Shown here in pieces: positions 42,547 to 50,491 of a stretch of 50,491 nucleotides of DNA. The notes below the pieces were generated by a model, which did not search any database, was not told the DNA's origin, and worked only from the letters and a program-made list of their open reading frames with translations. Made by a program: the position numbers and the translations under genes. This stretch comes from Saprospiraceae bacterium (GTDB taxonomy: Bacteria; Bacteroidota; Bacteroidia; Chitinophagales; Saprospiraceae): positions 1 through 50,491 of the forward strand of contig JAIYAV010000102.1 of the NCBI GenBank assembly GCA_027488855.1. The letters are read 5' to 3'. Every line of letters starts with the position of its first letter. Within the stretch, counting starts at the first letter, position 1.

Positions 42547-43671
42547 ATGCTAAAATCCATTCTATTCTCGATTTGTTTCATCGTGAGTTTGCTCTTGCAG
42601 GCACAAACCTATTACGTTTTTGTAGGCGGCTATGTACCCAAAGCAGCCGACCAGGGCATCAATGTGTACGTATTGGATACCCTGAGTGGCGAGTTGAAGC
42701 ACAAAAGCCTGTGCTCCGATTTGCTCAATCCCACTTACCTCAACCTCAGTCCGAATGGAAAAAACCTTTACGCATGCACCGAAGCTCGGGTACCCAAAGG
42801 GGGCAATGTGAGCAGCTTCAGCTTTGATAGCCTTAGCGGCAAACTCACTTTTCTCAACAAACAACCAAGTGGTGGCGAAAATCCGGTATATGTAAGTGTG
42901 CACCGCAGTGGAAAGTGGGTGGTGAACACCAATTACACGGAAGCCAGTGTGACGGCGTACAGCGTCAACGCGAATGGCAGTTTAAATCCCGCTGCACAAT
43001 TGTTTGAATACAAAGAAGGTAGCAACGTCGTCAAGGATCGGCAGGCTGCCGCGCACACCCACTCCTGTGTTTTTTCGCCCAATTACGAGCAATTGATCGT
43101 ACCTGATTTGGGTGCCGATAAACTCCGAATGTATCATTTTGATGCCCAAGCCACCCAACCGCTGACCGAGCTTGCCGGGACTGCCGCTCCAGCGGGCAAG
43201 GGGCCACGGCATTTCAGTTTTCACCCCAATCAAAAATTTGCCTATTGTATTGAAGAGCTGAGTGGTACCGTTAGTGCTTATCGATACAAAAAGGGAAAAC
43301 TCACATCCATCCAAAACATTTTGGCGCACTCTCAGGAACTCCAATCCGGCTTCAGTGGCGCCGACATCCATACTTCTCCGGACGGTCGTTTTTTATACGT
43401 ATCCAATCGGGGCAATGAAAACAACCTGGCCATTTATGCCATCCACCGCAGCAAAGGGACTTTGACCAATGTGGGTTTTCAGCCAACACTGGGCAATCAC
43501 CCCCGCAATTTCACCCTGGATCCAACGGGTAAATTCCTCCTCGTTGCCAACATGAATAGCAACAGTATTGTGGTGTTCAAACGGGATGTACAAACCGGAT
43601 TGTTGACCAAAATGAGTGCAACCGAAGGCATTCCGAGCCCATCGTGTATCAAAATCAGAAAATACCAGTAG
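42547..43671 (+). CDS. Secreted lactonase-family beta-propeller protein
   Basis: The 374 residues have a Sec signal peptide (MLKSILFSICFIVSLLLQAQ) and then a seven-bladed propeller of the YbhE/Pgl lactonase family: YYVFVGGYVPKAADQGINVY, LSPNGKNLYACTE, AAAHTHSCVFSPNYEQLIVP, GPRHFSFHPNQKFAYCIEEL, TSPDGRFLYVSNRGNENNLA. It is paralogous to 31885-33054 with similar length and conserved HxHS and GPRHF motifs, but lacks the lipobox, so it should be periplasmic or secreted rather than lipid-anchored. The substrate is unknown. The first start codon after the candidate promoter was chosen. A 16-bp tandem repeat follows the stop codon. Confidence 0.9.
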   Translation: MLKSILFSICFIVSLLLQAQTYYVFVGGYVPKAADQGINVYVLDTLSGELKHKSLCSDLLNPTYLNLSPNGKNLYACTEARVPKGGNVSSFSFDSLSGKLTFLNKQPSGGENPVYVSVHRSGKWVVNTNYTEASVTAYSVNANGSLNPAAQLFEYKEGSNVVKDRQAAAHTHSCVFSPNYEQLIVPDLGADKLRMYHFDAQATQPLTELAGTAAPAGKGPRHFSFHPNQKFAYCIEELSGTVSAYRYKKGKLTSIQNILAHSQELQSGFSGADIHTSPDGRFLYVSNRGNENNLAIYAIHRSKGTLTNVGFQPTLGNHPRNFTLDPTGKFLLVANMNSNSIVVFKRDVQTGLLTKMSATEGIPSPSCIKIRKYQ

Positions 43672-43682
43672 GGGCGACCCTC

Positions 43683-43730
43683 TGTGGTCGCCCAAGCATG
43701 TGGTCGCCCAAGCATGCGGTCGCCCAAGCA
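43683..43730. repeat. Three tandem 16-bp repeats
   Basis: TGTGGTCGCCCAAGCA occurs three times in a row (43683-43698, 43699-43714, and 43715-43730 with one change), with a decayed part-copy to about 43740. There are no unique spacers, so it is not a CRISPR array. It lies between the second propeller gene and the beta-helix gene. Confidence 0.85.
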
Positions 43731-43770
43731 TGAAACCGCCCCAAATAATTGCCAAAATCCCAAAAAAAAT

Positions 43771-44436
43771 ATGACCCACGCATTAACCGCCCAATTGTTC
43801 GACCTCCAACACAGCCTCGCTGCACCCCTCCTGGAACGGGTGCATTACCCCTGGCACGCCTTGCCCTTGATTGGGGCATATCTCCAGGAGTTGGCAGCTC
43901 AGTTGCCGAAGGATTACCTGCAAATTGCCCCGCAGGTTTGGGTCGGAGAAGGCACTTACATTGAAAAAACGGCGCTAATCCAAGGCCCAGCCATCATTGG
44001 GCGAAATTGCCAAATTCGGCATGCTGCCTTCATCCGGGAACAGGTGATCATTGGCGATGAGGTGGTGGTAGGAAACTCTACCGAACTCAAAAATGCGATT
44101 CTGTTTGATGGAGTACAAGTCCCTCATTTCAACTATGTGGGGGACTCCATCCTGGGATATCGTGCTCACTTGGGTGCCGGAGCGATTTTGTCGAACTTCA
44201 AATCGACCGGAGATGAAATCAATGTGTATTTGGAAGGAAAAAAAATGGGCACGGGGCTGAATAAATTTGGGGCATTGCTGGGAGATCATGTTGAAATTGG
44301 GTGCAATGCTGTACTTTTTCCGGGTACTATGGTGGGGCGTGGGGCGGTGATTTATCCTTTGTGTCCGGTGAGGGGATTTGTGGAGGCGGGGAGTATGTTG
44401 AAGAATGATGGGCGGGTTTATCCTCGGGAACAATGA
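43771..44436 (+). CDS. Left-handed beta-helix (hexapeptide) nucleotidyltransferase-like protein
   Basis: The ATG at 43771 (MTHALTAQLFDLQH) gives 221 residues; longer frames include the tandem repeat. A helical N-terminal segment of about 60 residues is followed by hexapeptide repeats (VWVGEGTYIEKTALIQGPAI, IGRNCQIRHAAFIREQVIIG, HVEIGCNAVLFPGTMVG). This is the left-handed beta-helix found in the C-terminal acetyltransferase half of GlmU-like enzymes. The pyrophosphorylase half is absent, so it is a stand-alone beta-helix protein. It could be an acyltransferase or a sugar-nucleotide-binding protein. The rhomboid gene begins 67 nt downstream. Confidence 0.85.
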   Translation: MTHALTAQLFDLQHSLAAPLLERVHYPWHALPLIGAYLQELAAQLPKDYLQIAPQVWVGEGTYIEKTALIQGPAIIGRNCQIRHAAFIREQVIIGDEVVVGNSTELKNAILFDGVQVPHFNYVGDSILGYRAHLGAGAILSNFKSTGDEINVYLEGKKMGTGLNKFGALLGDHVEIGCNAVLFPGTMVGRGAVIYPLCPVRGFVEAGSMLKNDGRVYPREQ

Positions 44437-44503
44437 AAAAAGCCCAGCGAAATGCGCTTTTATTTCCGTTTCTTTACCAGTAGAAAAAGAAAAAACAACA
44501 ATT

Positions 44504-45190
44504 ATGCTTTTCCCAATTGGCGACGACAATGTCAAAGGTGGACACTACCCTATTGTAAGCTACACTTTTTTGGCATTGAACATATTGGTTTTTATCCTGG
44601 AAATGAACCAGGGCGACCAACTCGGGCAATTCATCATGAATTACGGGGCTATCCCGGCCGAAATTACGCAAGGACAACGTTTGTACACCCTTTTTACCAG
44701 TATGTTTCTGCACGGCAGCATCGGGCACATCGTGGGCAACATGCTGTTTCTCTGGATTTTTGCCGACAACATCGAAGCGGTGATCGGCAACGTACGCTTT
44801 CTGATTTTTTACCTGGCAGGCGGCTTGGTTGCCCATGCGGCGCATATTTTTTTCAATGTAGACAGTGGCATTCCTACTGTTGGTGCCAGTGGTGCCATTG
44901 CGGCGGTGATGGGCGCGTACATGGTCATGTTTCCGCAATCGAAGGTGAAGGTCTTGTTCCTGATTTTCCCCTTTCGGGTCCCAGCGTTCTTGTTTCTGGG
45001 CTTCTGGATTTTTTCACAGTTCCAAAATGGCCTCGGCAGCTTTCAAGTAGAAACAGCCGAAACGGATGGGATCGCGTATTGGGCGCATATTGGGGGCTTT
45101 GTGTTCGGGGCAATGCGGGGCTTTCCTTTTCGGAATGAGTATGTGCGGAATTTGCAAAGGGGGTTTCGGGAAGAGGATTTGGTGGAGTGA
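44504..45190 (+). CDS. Rhomboid family intramembrane serine protease
   Basis: The ATG at 44504 (MLFPIGDDNVKGGHYPIVSY) gives 228 residues with about six membrane helices. The catalytic Ser129 lies in the GASGAIAAVMG motif and the catalytic His195 in YWAHIGGFVFG. The upstream HGSIGHIVGNMLFLWIFADN holds the conserved His and Asn of the oxyanion region. These features indicate an active rhomboid. Substrates are unknown. It lies downstream of the beta-helix gene on the same strand and ends before the AT-rich TcmP pair. Confidence 0.93.
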   Translation: MLFPIGDDNVKGGHYPIVSYTFLALNILVFILEMNQGDQLGQFIMNYGAIPAEITQGQRLYTLFTSMFLHGSIGHIVGNMLFLWIFADNIEAVIGNVRFLIFYLAGGLVAHAAHIFFNVDSGIPTVGASGAIAAVMGAYMVMFPQSKVKVLFLIFPFRVPAFLFLGFWIFSQFQNGLGSFQVETAETDGIAYWAHIGGFVFGAMRGFPFRNEYVRNLQRGFREEDLVE

Positions 45191-45281
45191 GGTGCAAGAC
45201 AAAAAAAACTAAAAATTTAAAACAATATTATTTTAGATTTATAAAAACTTTTTATTTTTACAGTAATTTAAGGCCACTGTA

Positions 45282-46385
45282 ATGAGTAAAAATTTACACG
45301 AAAAACCATTTGACGATACAACCATCGCCAAATTAGAAATTTTTGAGGACTATGCCCAAGCCTGGATTCCTACTTTTGTTATGTATGGAGATCCTGTCAT
45401 CTGCATTTTTGACTTTTTTGCTGGAACTGGCTATGACATAAAAGGTGTATCTGGTAGCCCAATCCGTATTTTGAACAAGATCAAAGAACAGATTGGCAAT
45501 GTTTTTCAAAAGAAAGTCAAAATCAAAGTATTCTTCAATGAGTATGATAAGAAAAAATTTCACCTACTTGAAGAAGCATGTTCGGACTATCTAAAAAACT
45601 ACCCAGAGGTAGGCAGAGCTATTGAGCTTTCCATCTTGAACAAAGACTTTAAAGAGTGTTTTTTTGATCTTTTACCCCTGATTCAAGAGTTCCCTAGCCT
45701 GGTGTATCTTGACCAAAATGGAATTCAATTTCTAGCTTCAAAATATTTACTAGCTCTAGAGCAAACTCAAAGAACTGATTTTTTGTACTTCGTATCTTCT
45801 TCTTATTTCTACCGTTTTGGCGAACAAGAAGAATTTAAAGCTCACTTAGAGTTGGATATGAATTCAATAAAGCAAAACCCATACCAGTACATTCATAGGA
45901 GCATTTTAAGCGAATTGAAGAAATTTTTACCCATAGATTCGCCACTTCGATTGTACCCATTTTCGTTAAAGAAAGGAGCTAACATACACGGCATAATTTT
46001 TGGGGCATCACATCCAAGAGCAGTCGACAAATTTTTGACTATAGCCTGGAAAAGAAATGAAATGAATGGTGAGGCAAATTTTGACATTGATGATGATCTC
46101 AAAAAGGGTGAACTGAGCCTTTTTGAGCCTAAAAGATTAACCAAGAAAGAGGCTTTTCAGAAAAAAATGAGGGAGAAAGTACATAGTGGGCAGATAAAAG
46201 ACAATGCTGATGCCTACAAATTTACTTTAGATGAAGGATACCTAGGAAGTCATGCAGCAGAGGAATTAAAAAAAATGAAGGCAGAGAGGTTGATTGATTA
46301 CCTTAGCCTTTCGCCTTGTGTAACATACAAAAACGTTTACGGGTCACCTCCAAAAATAGTGGAGTACAAAATCCTAAAAAAATGA
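45282..46385 (+). CDS. tcmP: Three-Cys-motif partner protein (TcmP-like, methyltransferase-like fold)
   Basis: The 367-residue protein shows the TcmP opening, KLEIFEDYAQAWIPTFV. A methyltransferase-like motif I follows (CIFDFFAGTGYD, then GSPIRILNKI), then IKVFFNEYDKKKFHLLEE, and LVYLDQNGIQF, at the place of the DPxG-type loop of this family. The C-terminal third is a winged-helix-like region rich in Lys. Family members always, as I recall, accompany a Cys-rich radical-SAM-like DUF5131 protein, as here: the next ATG overlaps this stop codon by 4 nt. The biochemical role is unknown; nucleic-acid modification or mobile-element defence are the usual suggestions. The gene is far more AT-rich than its flanks, suggesting horizontal transfer. 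Confidence 0.8.
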   Translation: MSKNLHEKPFDDTTIAKLEIFEDYAQAWIPTFVMYGDPVICIFDFFAGTGYDIKGVSGSPIRILNKIKEQIGNVFQKKVKIKVFFNEYDKKKFHLLEEACSDYLKNYPEVGRAIELSILNKDFKECFFDLLPLIQEFPSLVYLDQNGIQFLASKYLLALEQTQRTDFLYFVSSSYFYRFGEQEEFKAHLELDMNSIKQNPYQYIHRSILSELKKFLPIDSPLRLYPFSLKKGANIHGIIFGASHPRAVDKFLTIAWKRNEMNGEANFDIDDDLKKGELSLFEPKRLTKKEAFQKKMREKVHSGQIKDNADAYKFTLDEGYLGSHAAEELKKMKAERLIDYLSLSPCVTYKNVYGSPPKIVEYKILKK

Positions 46386-47128
46386 AATACTCCAAAATAG
46401 AATGGACAGAAGCAACTTGGAACCCTAGTACTGGCTGTAACAAGGTGAGTTCTGGTTGTAAACATTGTTACGCTGAAACAATGGCAAAACGCCTACAAGC
46501 GATGGGTGCTCCTGGCTACGAAAATGGTTTTGAGTTTACGCTAATGCCCGATCGATTGAGTGCCCCTTTAAAAATCAGGCGACCAACCAAGTTTTTTGTT
46601 AATTCGATGAGTGATCTATTTCACGAGGAAATGCCTTTCGATTTCTTGGATAAAGTTTTTGATGTTATTGCACAGACGCCACAGCATACTTACCAAATTT
46701 TAACCAAAAGGGAAAAAATTCTCAGTGAATATTGCAATGGAAGGACTATACCTGAGAATGTCTGGCTAGGCGTCAGTGTGGAATCTGCCAAAACGAAATC
46801 AAGAATTGATGCGCTACGTGTAATACCTGCGCAAATTCGTTTTATATCGGCGGAGCCGCTTCTAGCAGACTTAGGAGCTCTTGATTTAGCAGGAATACAT
46901 TGGGTTATCGTAGGTGGGGAAAGTGGTCATAAAGCCCGTAAAATGAATCCAACTTGGGCAATCAATATTCAGCGACAATGTGACGAACAAAAAGTCGCTT
47001 TTTTCTTCAAACAATGGGGTGCTTGGGGTGAAGACGGAGTTAAGCGCAGCAAAAAAGCCAATGGTCGCTTTTTTCTTGGACAAGAGTGGAATGAAGAACC
47101 ATCACTAATTCATGCAGTCCAAGGTTAA
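46382..47128 (+). CDS. DUF5131 (phage Gp37/Gp68-like) three-Cys-motif protein
   Basis: The ATG at 46382 overlaps the TcmP stop by 4 nt and gives 248 residues, MKYSKIEWTEATWNPSTGCN. The three cysteines lie in GCNKVSSGCKHCYAE (CNKVSSGCKHC), a radical-SAM-like CxxxxxxCxxC cluster motif. Further family segments are FFVNSMSDLFHEEMPFDFLD, YQILTKRE, VWLGVSVES, FISAEPLLADLG, WVIVGGESGHKARKM and AFFFKQWGAWGE. Members occur in phages and mobile islands. The protein is probably a metal-cluster enzyme working with TcmP on a nucleic acid or nucleotide substrate. It shares the low GC of its partner. Confidence 0.88.
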   Translation: MKYSKIEWTEATWNPSTGCNKVSSGCKHCYAETMAKRLQAMGAPGYENGFEFTLMPDRLSAPLKIRRPTKFFVNSMSDLFHEEMPFDFLDKVFDVIAQTPQHTYQILTKREKILSEYCNGRTIPENVWLGVSVESAKTKSRIDALRVIPAQIRFISAEPLLADLGALDLAGIHWVIVGGESGHKARKMNPTWAINIQRQCDEQKVAFFFKQWGAWGEDGVKRSKKANGRFFLGQEWNEEPSLIHAVQG

Positions 47129-47205
47129 TTTGTGTTATACCCTATACCTCAAATCTCCCAATTTTTCCCATCTTTACAGTCCAAAAAATTTAACCACAAG
47201 AACCT

Positions 47206-48885
<1,680 letters not shown>

Positions 48886-48949
48886 GTTAGGTTATATATC
48901 TGGTTTAGATTAGCCTTTCAAATAATTTAGCCATTTGGTCATTGCTCGA

Positions 48950-48980
48950 ACCTCCCGAAAGTGGAAAACTTTCGGGAGGT
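48950..48980 (+). terminator. Terminator hairpin after ettA
   Basis: Perfect 13-bp stem ACCTCCCGAAAGT (48950-48962) and ACTTTCGGGAGGT (48968-48980) with a GGAAA loop, followed by AATTTTTGG. It is about 65 nt beyond the ettA stop. It could also be a mobile REP-like hairpin, but the position and T-rich tail suit termination. Confidence 0.6.
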
Positions 48981-49063
48981 AATTTTTGGATTGGTGGGTA
49001 ACTTAGCGTTTCCCGATATGTCTTGATGTAGCCTTCCGTCTTTTTACCCAAAATAGCCTCCCT

Positions 49064-49525
49064 ATGCACGAGTTGCCCTACCTCGATGAGCACGATCGCC
49101 AAATCCTCAAGGCACTTGAGCAGGATGGCCGCCGGGCCTACGCCCAAATTGCCCAGGATCTGGGCATCTCCAACACCATGGTACACCAACGGGTAGCCCG
49201 CCTCAAAGACCTGGGGGTGCTGAAACAGGTGAGCATTATTTTGGATGAAAAAAAACTGGGCTTTGAGTGGAGCGCTTTTACGGGGCTGGTGCTGCGGGAT
49301 GACTCGGATTCCCAACAAATCATCGAGGAGTTGAAAAAGATTCCGGAAGTGACGGAGTGTTATTACATCACGGGGAGTTATGCGCTGTACATTCGGATAG
49401 TGGCCAGAAGCAGCGAGCACATGCGGAAATTGTTGTACGAAAAGATAGACCACATTAAGGGGGTGATTAAGACGGAATCGCTGGTGGATTTTGGGAGTGC
49501 GTTTAAAAGGAATGTGCCGATATAG
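49064..49525 (+). CDS. Lrp/AsnC family transcriptional regulator
   Basis: The 153 residues match the family. The N-terminal winged helix-turn-helix (about 8-60) reads LDEHDRQILKALEQDGRRAY and IAQDLGISNTMVHQRVARLK. The C-terminal RAM/AsnC ligand-binding domain contains GLVLRDDSDSQQIIEELKKI and EVTECYYITGSYALYIRIVA. It should form dimers or octamers and respond to amino acids or related ligands. No amino-acid metabolism gene is adjacent, so targets are unknown; autoregulation is usual for the family. Confidence 0.94.
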   Translation: MHELPYLDEHDRQILKALEQDGRRAYAQIAQDLGISNTMVHQRVARLKDLGVLKQVSIILDEKKLGFEWSAFTGLVLRDDSDSQQIIEELKKIPEVTECYYITGSYALYIRIVARSSEHMRKLLYEKIDHIKGVIKTESLVDFGSAFKRNVPI

Positions 49526-49585
49526 CTTGCCGAAGTTAGGGTATCCCTATACCTCTTACTAACCTGATATTCTATCAACAAAGTC

Positions 49586-49842
49586 TCACATCCTATTTTC
49601 TCCAACCTTTTCAAGCAACTGGTTGAGCAAAATTTTCGAGTAATAGCGATTTTTCTCCAGCAACGTCATAAACAATGGCCTTAGCTCTGTAATCAGTCTT
49701 TTCCCATGTGCTCTCAATAAAACTGCTAAAGTTCCCTTACAGCCCTAGGCAAATAATATTCTTCAAATAATTGATCCAGAAGCTGAAGTTGATCAATCAC
49801 CAACAGTGAAATGAGGGGGCTAGTGTCGGCAATGAGAAGCAT
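49586..49842 (-). pseudogene. Broken PIN-domain toxin (DUF3368/VapC-like)
   Basis: From the ATG at 49842 the frame encodes MLLIADTSPLISLLVIDQLQ and then LLDQLFEEYYLPRAVREL before a TAG. The sequence has the first PIN aspartate and the typical opening of DUF3368 proteins. In another frame the sequence continues as GTLAVLLRAHGKRLI, TELRPLFMTLLEKNRYYSKI and LLNQLLEKVGE, the normal C-terminal half, ending at 49586. The middle (about 50-60 residues with further catalytic acids) is deleted and the frame shifted. The start lies 3 nt after the stop of the UPF0175 antitoxin, the standard operon. The toxin is clearly inactive. Confidence 0.75.
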
Positions 49843-49845
49843 GCT

Positions 49846-50130
49846 TCACAACTTTTCTAAAAATGCTAAATCCGCCATTAAATCATCGATCTCCAACAAC
49901 GAAATCGGAATATTCAACTTTGCCAAAGCTTTCTCAAAATCCAGCCGATGATACCCCGCTACGTCTGCCGCTTTAGCCAGGCTGAGTTTACCATGCTCAT
50001 AAAAGCCGATTGCTGCCCATAGTTTCAACTCTTCCCCAAATTCATTTGGCGATTTATTCAGGGAAATCAGGATTGGAGGATCAACTTGCAGTGGTATTTG
50101 GATCATGGTAGCTTCATTTAAAGTACCCAT
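49846..50130 (-). CDS. UPF0175 family antitoxin-like protein
   Basis: A 94-residue protein; an internal ATG at 50106 (MIQIPLQVDPP) may be the real start. The pattern ILISLNKSPNEFGEELKLWA and AAIGFYEHGKLSLAKAADVA, then GYHRLDFEKALAKLNIPI, is the UPF0175 helix-turn-helix-like signature. The family is usually paired with DUF3368 PIN toxins, as here, where the toxin directly downstream is degraded. It may survive as a solitary regulator or as an anti-addiction antitoxin. Confidence 0.85.
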   Translation of the reverse strand: MGTLNEATMIQIPLQVDPPILISLNKSPNEFGEELKLWAAIGFYEHGKLSLAKAADVAGYHRLDFEKALAKLNIPISLLEIDDLMADLAFLEKL

Positions 50131-50299
50131 GTTAAACGTATTTCTGGGTTATCGCAACTGATCGGCAATAAGAGGAAGACAGCGCGTGAAAAAAATCACC
50201 CCCTCGGGAACTCTCCGCCACCCTTCTTGGTTATTGGGGCATAACCTTTAAAAATGATGATTCTTCACAACATTCGCATCCAGATTCAACGACAACGTT

Positions 50300-50349
50300 A
50301 ATCGCCACTTCGCTCCCGCATCCGCCGCTGAAGTGAAGCAGTGGCGATT
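50300..50349. repeat. Inverted repeat upstream of the tRNA fragment
   Basis: AATCGCCACT (50300-50309) and AGTGGCGATT (50340-50349) are exact reverse complements around 30 nt that contain further short complementarity (CTTCGCT with AGTGAAG). It is followed by three AATTC-type direct repeats. The 50131-50299 stretch shows no gene. Confidence 0.6.
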
Positions 50350-50371
50350 CAATTCCAATTCAATTCAATTT

Positions 50372-50415
50372 CTTGGTGTAGCTCAATTGGTTAGAGCACT
50401 GACCTGATACGTCAG
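50372..50415 (+). tRNA. tRNA-Ile (GAT) 5' half; 3' half missing
   Basis: CTTGGTG can serve as the 5' acceptor strand, followed by TA and a perfect D-arm (GCTC-AATTGGTTA-GAGC). The anticodon arm is CTGAC-CTGATAC-GTCAG, with anticodon GAT. After 50415 no variable loop, T-arm (GGTTCGA-type) or acceptor partner CACCAAG can be found; the sequence switches to a hairpin TTCGC-AA-GCGAA and unrelated DNA. The gene is therefore interrupted or a fragment. The window ends 76 nt later. Confidence 0.6.
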
Positions 50416-50491
50416 CGTGTGTTTGGATTTCTGGTTCGCAAGCGAAAATGAGCTGAAATTTTCCCCAGTGAGGCGCTAAAAGCGGAGTGTA

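Noticed and set aside
43683..43740. Possible CRISPR array
   Set aside because: The repeats are directly adjacent with no unique spacers, are only 16 bp long, and no cas genes are present.
50372..50491. Complete tRNA with an unusual T-arm, or a tRNA with a group I intron
   Set aside because: No arrangement of the downstream bases gives a T-stem and acceptor pairing, and the anticodon loop is uninterrupted.

Overview
This window looks like chromosomal DNA of a Bacteroidota bacterium, most likely of the Saprospiria (Haliscomenobacter-like). That placement is my inference from recognised families, not from a search. The support is: Bacteroidota-specific families (DUF4270, DUF4290, DUF6814, PD40/OmpA envelope proteins); Tat-anchored Gfo/Idh and TIM-barrel sugar enzymes; starts without Shine-Dalgarno sequences; and TAnnTTTG promoter -7 motifs. 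No rRNA, complete tRNA, CRISPR array or intact transposase is visible.

Layout. 37-2486 is an operon of elongation factor P and the two biotin subunits of acetyl-CoA carboxylase, followed by a lipid-flippase-type ABC exporter (2570-4387). 4400-7300 is an accessory zone: a 180-bp palindromic element, an orphan protein, a frameshifted Bro-N gene, an antitoxin with a truncated ParE-type toxin, and the C-terminal remnant of an AlbA/RecG-like regulator. 7345-9957 is a large PD40-OmpA envelope protein. 10368-17890 is a housekeeping block: panC, a starch-synthase-N-domain protein, a DUF4270 lipoprotein, glmS, DUF4290 and murA. glmS and murA both feed peptidoglycan synthesis. 17920-25690 mixes an ankyrin protein, membrane proteins, an MHS transporter with a small partner, a DUF1028 protein and an AAA ATPase. 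25761-33054 holds a zinc metalloprotease, a Tat-exported sugar isomerase-like protein, aconitase and a lactonase-type propeller. 33148-38075 contains an oxidoreductase, a transglutaminase-like protein and a NADAR protein (these two lie between twin palindromic elements), a PP2C-like phosphatase and a desaturase. 38205-42265 is a three-gene envelope cluster. 42547-49525 has a second propeller, a left-handed beta-helix protein, a rhomboid protease, a TcmP/DUF5131 pair, an EttA-type ABC-F protein and an Lrp/AsnC regulator. The right end has a UPF0175 antitoxin with a broken PIN toxin, and a tRNA-Ile gene whose 3' half is missing.

The most striking structural theme is intergenic. Many gaps contain long inverted repeats. 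Five are built from 7- or 8-nt units that each carry TGA, so left and right arms place stop codons in all frames of opposite strands. Three of these share a GCTACCGCAG core. A different nested palindrome occurs twice, about 1.46 kb apart. The best candidate for an under-described protein system is the AT-rich, overlapping TcmP-DUF5131 pair.
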